Assembly (NCBI GenBank): GCA_964415605.1
Contig: CAYQBA010000206.1
Span: 1-7,643, forward strand
Direction of reading: 5' to 3'
Origin: UCB3 sp964415605
GTDB taxonomy: Bacteria > Chloroflexota > Anaerolineae > Epilineales > Epilineaceae
Length of the DNA stretch: 7,643 bases
The position numbers and the translations under genes were made by a program. Below are positions 5,267 to 7,643 of the stretch, in pieces. The notes under the pieces were generated by a model that did not search any database, was not told where the DNA came from, and saw only the letters and a program-made list of their open reading frames with translations. The stretch's first letter is position 1; the number at the start of each line of letters is the position of its first letter.

Positions 5267-6142
5267 CTACGTCAGCCACGCCCGCATCGCCGCGAACATG
5301 GCGGGCGCCGCGGGATCCCACAGCACGTCGTGCGCCACGCCCGGCAGCCACGCGATCCGCGGGTGGGCGGGCATGATCCGGGCGAGGAAGCTGGCCCCGC
5401 GCGGGCTCACCGCCCGATCGGCCGTGCCCTGCACGATCAACGTGGGCGTGTCGACGCGCCGGGCATCGCGCGCCAGCATCGCCGCGTTGGCGGCGGCCAG
5501 GCGCAGCAGGTAGCACAGGCTGAGGCGCGCGAACGCGAGGGGATCGCCGCGCCGGAGCTCCAGGAACGCCTTCCCCCGGACGGCGCGGGCCATCCGCAGG
5601 CCGACGATGTCGATGGTGGGCGCCGACGGGCGGCGGATGGCCCGCGCGAGGTCGAGGACCCCGTGCGGGTCGAGGATCTGGGCGGGGCTGAGGCACACGC
5701 CCGGCGCCACGAGGACCAGGGCGGCGGTGGCGCCGGGGTCCTGGCCGAGGAACGACAGGGCGTAGATCGCCCCCATGCTCTCGGCGGCGAGCACCAGGCG
5801 GGCCCCGGGGTGGCTGGCCCGGACGTGCGCGACCACGGCCTCGATGTCGGCCAGGATCACGGCACGCGGCGCCAGGACGCCGCGTTCGCCGCCCGACTCC
5901 CCGTGGCCCCGCAGGTCCAGGGCATGCACGGCGATCCCGTAGGGCACCAGGTGCGTCCCGAAGACGTCGCGGTACGGCCGGCCATGCCACGCGATGCCGT
6001 GGAGGACCACGACGGCCGTGTCGACGGTCGCCGCGCGGCCGGCGGCGCCGGCGCCGCCGGGCTCCGGATCGCCCGGCAGCGCCGAATGACACGCCAGCGG
6101 GGTGCCGTCAGGGGCGGGGATGCGGGTGGTGGCGAGGCGCAC
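5267..6142 (-). CDS. Alpha/beta hydrolase, serine aminopeptidase S33/monoacylglycerol-lipase-like
   Basis: This 291-residue protein is a cytosolic-looking alpha/beta hydrolase that probably cleaves an ester or lipid substrate not identifiable from sequence. Seen here: the oxyanion HG (48-49) followed by HGRPY (53-57); DLRGHGESGG (76-85), typical of the S33/lysophospholipase group; nucleophile elbow AESMG with Ser122 (the first Gly replaced by Ala); acid QGTADRAVSP with Asp242; and base GVAHD with His271. The triad is complete and the length normal. An Ala/Gly-rich loop (29-40) precedes the first core strand. The start is GTG at 6142 with only a weak ribosome site. It follows the dienelactone hydrolase stop by 34 bases on the same strand and is probably co-transcribed with it. 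Confidence 0.85.
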   Translation of the reverse strand: MRLATTRIPAPDGTPLACHSALPGDPEPGGAGAAGRAATVDTAVVVLHGIAWHGRPYRDVFGTHLVPYGIAVHALDLRGHGESGGERGVLAPRAVILADIEAVVAHVRASHPGARLVLAAESMGAIYALSFLGQDPGATAALVLVAPGVCLSPAQILDPHGVLDLARAIRRPSAPTIDIVGLRMARAVRGKAFLELRRGDPLAFARLSLCYLLRLAAANAAMLARDARRVDTPTLIVQGTADRAVSPRGASFLARIMPAHPRIAWLPGVAHDVLWDPAAPAMFAAMRAWLT

Positions 6143-6176
6143 GCCACACCCGGCCGCCCCGCCCGGCCTCGACAGC

Positions 6177-7163
6177 CTACACGTGCGCCTCGAACCACGC
6201 CAGCATGTCGTTCCACGCCTGCGTGGCTTGCGTCTCGTCGTAGCGCTCGCCGGTGTCGTTGTGGAAGGCGTGGTTGACGCCGGGGTACACCGTGAGCCGA
6301 TACGTCGTGCCGGCGGCCTCGAGCGCCTTCTCGAGGTCGGGCTTGCCGGCGTTGATCCGCTCGTCGAGCTCGGCGTACACGCCCAGCACGGCGGCCTTGA
6401 TGTTCGGCACCTGGTCGAGGTCGGGCGCGGGCCCGTAGAACGGCGCCGCCGCCTTGAGCTCCGGCATCGCCGTCGCCACCCGCCACGTGATGCCGCCGCC
6501 GAAGCAGAAGCCCGTCATCGCCACGCGGGCGCTGTCGACGTACGGCAGGCTCGACAGGTAGACATAGGCGGCCTTGAAGTCGCCGACATGCCGCTCCGGC
6601 CCGGCATTCGTCAAGAGCCCCGGGACCTCGTCGCGGTCGCGCGACGCCGTGCCGCCCTCGCGCGAGAGCAGGTCGAGGGCCAGCGCGACGTAGCCCGCCT
6701 TGGCGAAGCGGCGCGCCACGTCCTGGATGTGCGGCGTGAGGCCGCGGTTCTCGTGGCAGATCATGACGACGGGATAGGTGCCGTCGGCCGCGGGCCGCGC
6801 CAGATACCCCAAGATCTCGACATCCCCGCTCGGGAAGGTGACCATGCTGCCCTGGACGGCCGGGTCGTCCTCGGCCACCGTCAGCGGGCTGCGGGCCTCC
6901 GTCGTCGGCGCCGACGTGGCCTGCACGGTGGGGGCCGCGGTGGGCGCCGTGGTCGGCGGCGCGGCGGACGGCATGGGTTCGGTGGGCGCCGGCAGCTCGC
7001 CCGGGGAGCACCCGACCGCGGTGAGGGCGGTGATGGTCGCGCCGATGCTGCCCGTGATGAACGCCACGCGCCGGATGAAGGTGCGGCGGTTGATCAGGCC
7101 CTCGCGGTAGTCGTCGTAAAACTCCTCGACGAGGTACTTCTCGAAGGTGCCAAGCTGGTCCAT
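6177..7163 (-). CDS. Dienelactone hydrolase family protein with Tat-type lipoprotein signal (YghX-like)
   Basis: Dienelactone hydrolase-fold enzymes hydrolyse lactones or esters with a Cys-Asp-His triad. In this 328-residue protein the elbow GFCFGG (218-223) gives Cys220, with Asp267 in AELDERI and His298 in NHAFHN; Glu138 in CHENRG matches the Glu that activates the cysteine in the classical enzyme. The N-terminus has an acidic helix (1-24), a twin-arginine motif NRRTFIRR (25-32), a hydrophobic stretch, and a lipobox ending AVGC (Cys52). A Thr/Pro/Ala-rich linker follows (53-95). This predicts Tat export and lipid anchoring outside the membrane. The ATG at 7163 is fixed by AGGAGG (7168-7173); the frame is open upstream, but that part does not look coding. 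Substrate unknown. It is the first gene of a likely pair with the alpha/beta hydrolase. Confidence 0.9.
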   Translation of the reverse strand: MDQLGTFEKYLVEEFYDDYREGLINRRTFIRRVAFITGSIGATITALTAVGCSPGELPAPTEPMPSAAPPTTAPTAAPTVQATSAPTTEARSPLTVAEDDPAVQGSMVTFPSGDVEILGYLARPAADGTYPVVMICHENRGLTPHIQDVARRFAKAGYVALALDLLSREGGTASRDRDEVPGLLTNAGPERHVGDFKAAYVYLSSLPYVDSARVAMTGFCFGGGITWRVATAMPELKAAAPFYGPAPDLDQVPNIKAAVLGVYAELDERINAGKPDLEKALEAAGTTYRLTVYPGVNHAFHNDTGERYDETQATQAWNDMLAWFEAHV

Positions 7164-7167
7164 GGTT

Positions 7168-7173
7168 CCTCCT
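7168..7173 (-). promoter_or_regulatory. Strong ribosome binding site of the dienelactone hydrolase gene
   Basis: AGGAGG on the minus strand, 4 bases before the ATG at 7163. It decides this start over the longer open frame reaching further upstream. Confidence 0.8.
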
Positions 7174-7218
7174 GGGGAGTGTGGGCACGTGAGGATCTGG
7201 GGATACGCATCTGCTTCC

Positions 7219-7247
7219 AGCATACCGACTCCAGGCCCGCCGCGCAA
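7219..7247 (-). promoter_or_regulatory. Possible promoter of the dienelactone hydrolase gene
   Basis: On the minus strand, TTGCGC (7242-7247) and TATGCT (7219-7224) with a 17-base spacer. The -35 matches only three consensus positions and the -10 four. It would give a leader of about 50 bases. The spacing matches the strong promoters in this window; otherwise the support is modest. Confidence 0.4.
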
Positions 7248-7266
7248 GCGGCTCCCCGGGAGACTT

Positions 7267-7285
7267 GGGCCGGCTGGGCCGGCCC
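7267..7285 (-). terminator. Hairpin just after the gene remnant
   Basis: GGGCCGGC (7267-7274) and GCCGGCCC (7278-7285) pair over a 3-base loop, directly at the TAG that ends the remnant at 7285-7287. There is no U-tract. It may be the old transcription end of the decayed gene and would separate it from the dienelactone hydrolase promoter. Confidence 0.4.
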
Positions 7286-7482
7286 TACGGCCCCGCCCAC
7301 GTCGGCACCGGCACCTCGCCGGCGGGGAACGCCGCGCCCGCCGGCGACCGCGCCGGGAATCGGCTGCCGGAGGCGCGGTTGTACAGTCCCACCCGCACGG
7401 AATACGGCCCGGGCGCGGCCCCTGGCGGCACGGCAAGGCGGCGGACGTCGACGGTCCCGCATGCAAGAGGTCGCAGGCACGG
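7285..7482 (-). pseudogene. Remnant of the C-terminus of an envelope-protein gene
   Basis: Read on the minus strand, about 50 codons ending in TAG (7285-7287) look like real protein: VPPGAAPGPYSVRVGLY, then NRASGSRFPA, then VPVPTWAGP. The pattern P-G-x-Y-x-V-x-V-G-L-Y followed by a turn and a Gly-x-Arg segment resembles the beta-sandwich tail I recall from Chloroflexota membrane glycosyltransferase-like proteins. An in-frame TGA at 7483-7485 interrupts it, and no good start or upstream domain is seen, so it looks like a truncated or frameshifted leftover. The family attribution is from memory and tentative. Confidence 0.4.
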
Positions 7483-7643
7483 TCATCGAGGGTCGCACAT
7501 TCGAACGATCCGAGACAAGGTTCAGGGCCGTGGCCCACCCCGTGGCGCCGCCGCCCGCGCCGGCGCCGGGCGGCGCCCCTACCGGTCGTCCAGGCGCTCC
7601 GGGCCGAACGGCGACAGCGTGCGCCGGCCGCGGACCGGCACGG
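7483..7643. other. Unassigned right edge, with a 9-bp stem
   Basis: No gene can be supported here. On the minus strand a frame from the edge ends in TAG at 7579-7581 after about 20 codons (ending PFGPERLDDR) and might be the tail of a gene lying outside the window. Just beyond it, CGCCGCCCG (7549-7557) and its complement (7567-7575) form a 9-bp stem over 9 bases, with no U-tract. On the plus strand a frame opens at the ATG at 7461 and runs to the edge, without recognisable features. Confidence 0.3.

Noticed and set aside
4814..6277. Plus-strand open frame of 487 codons opposite the M23 and alpha/beta hydrolase genes
   Set aside because: Antisense to two genes with complete catalytic motifs; low-complexity Arg/Ala/Gly product.
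5857..7188. Minus-strand frame of 443 codons overlapping the dienelactone hydrolase gene in another frame
   Set aside because: Arg/Pro-rich shadow of the real coding frame; no motif and no ribosome site.
7498..7515. CGAAC near 7502 as a third SOS box
   Set aside because: The second half-site GTTC is absent at the right spacing.
7164..7538. N-terminal extension of the dienelactone hydrolase
   Set aside because: Composition is unlike the gene, and the ATG at 7163 with AGGAGG is followed by a proper export signal.
1..7643. CRISPR arrays, tRNA/rRNA genes, insertion sequences
   Set aside because: No regularly spaced direct repeats, cloverleaf signals or transposase-like frames were seen on either strand.

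Overview
The window is very GC-rich DNA (by eye about 70% G+C) with short intergenic gaps, GTG as well as ATG starts, and clear sigma70-type promoters. A bacterial nurA-herA pair, a YghX-like dienelactone hydrolase with an N-terminal Tat-type lipoprotein signal, and a remnant of a Chloroflexota-style envelope-protein tail together suggest a member of the Chloroflexota. This is an inference from gene style: no rRNA or marker gene is present and the class cannot be fixed.

Layout, left to right. (1) 1-2254: a leftward operon, nurA then herA, encoding the NurA nuclease and the HerA hexameric ATPase/translocase (herA runs off the left edge). It has a perfect TTGACA-17-TATAAT promoter, and a 14-bp match to the Gram-positive SOS box (LexA operator) starts two bases after the -10. 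(2) 2301-2738: a leftward gene for a small three-helix membrane protein with a structured leader and its own consensus promoter. (3) 2754-3302: a divergent rightward gene for an unrecognised 153-residue soluble protein. Its promoter carries a second SOS-box-like palindrome with the same -10/ct/CGAAC layout as nurA. (4) 3342-7163: a leftward series of a PIG-L/LmbE deacetylase, a dodecin-like protein, a membrane-anchored M23 peptidase, an alpha/beta hydrolase and a dienelactone hydrolase lipoprotein. An 18-bp hairpin separates the dodecin-like and deacetylase genes. (5) 7285-7643: a decayed C-terminal gene remnant, a hairpin and an unassigned edge.

The most interesting signal is the pair of matching LexA-type operators. 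They suggest that nurA-herA and the unknown gene at 2841-3302 form one DNA-damage regulon, which makes the unknown protein a candidate DNA-damage-response factor. The remaining genes look like envelope and general hydrolase functions with no evident link to that regulon.
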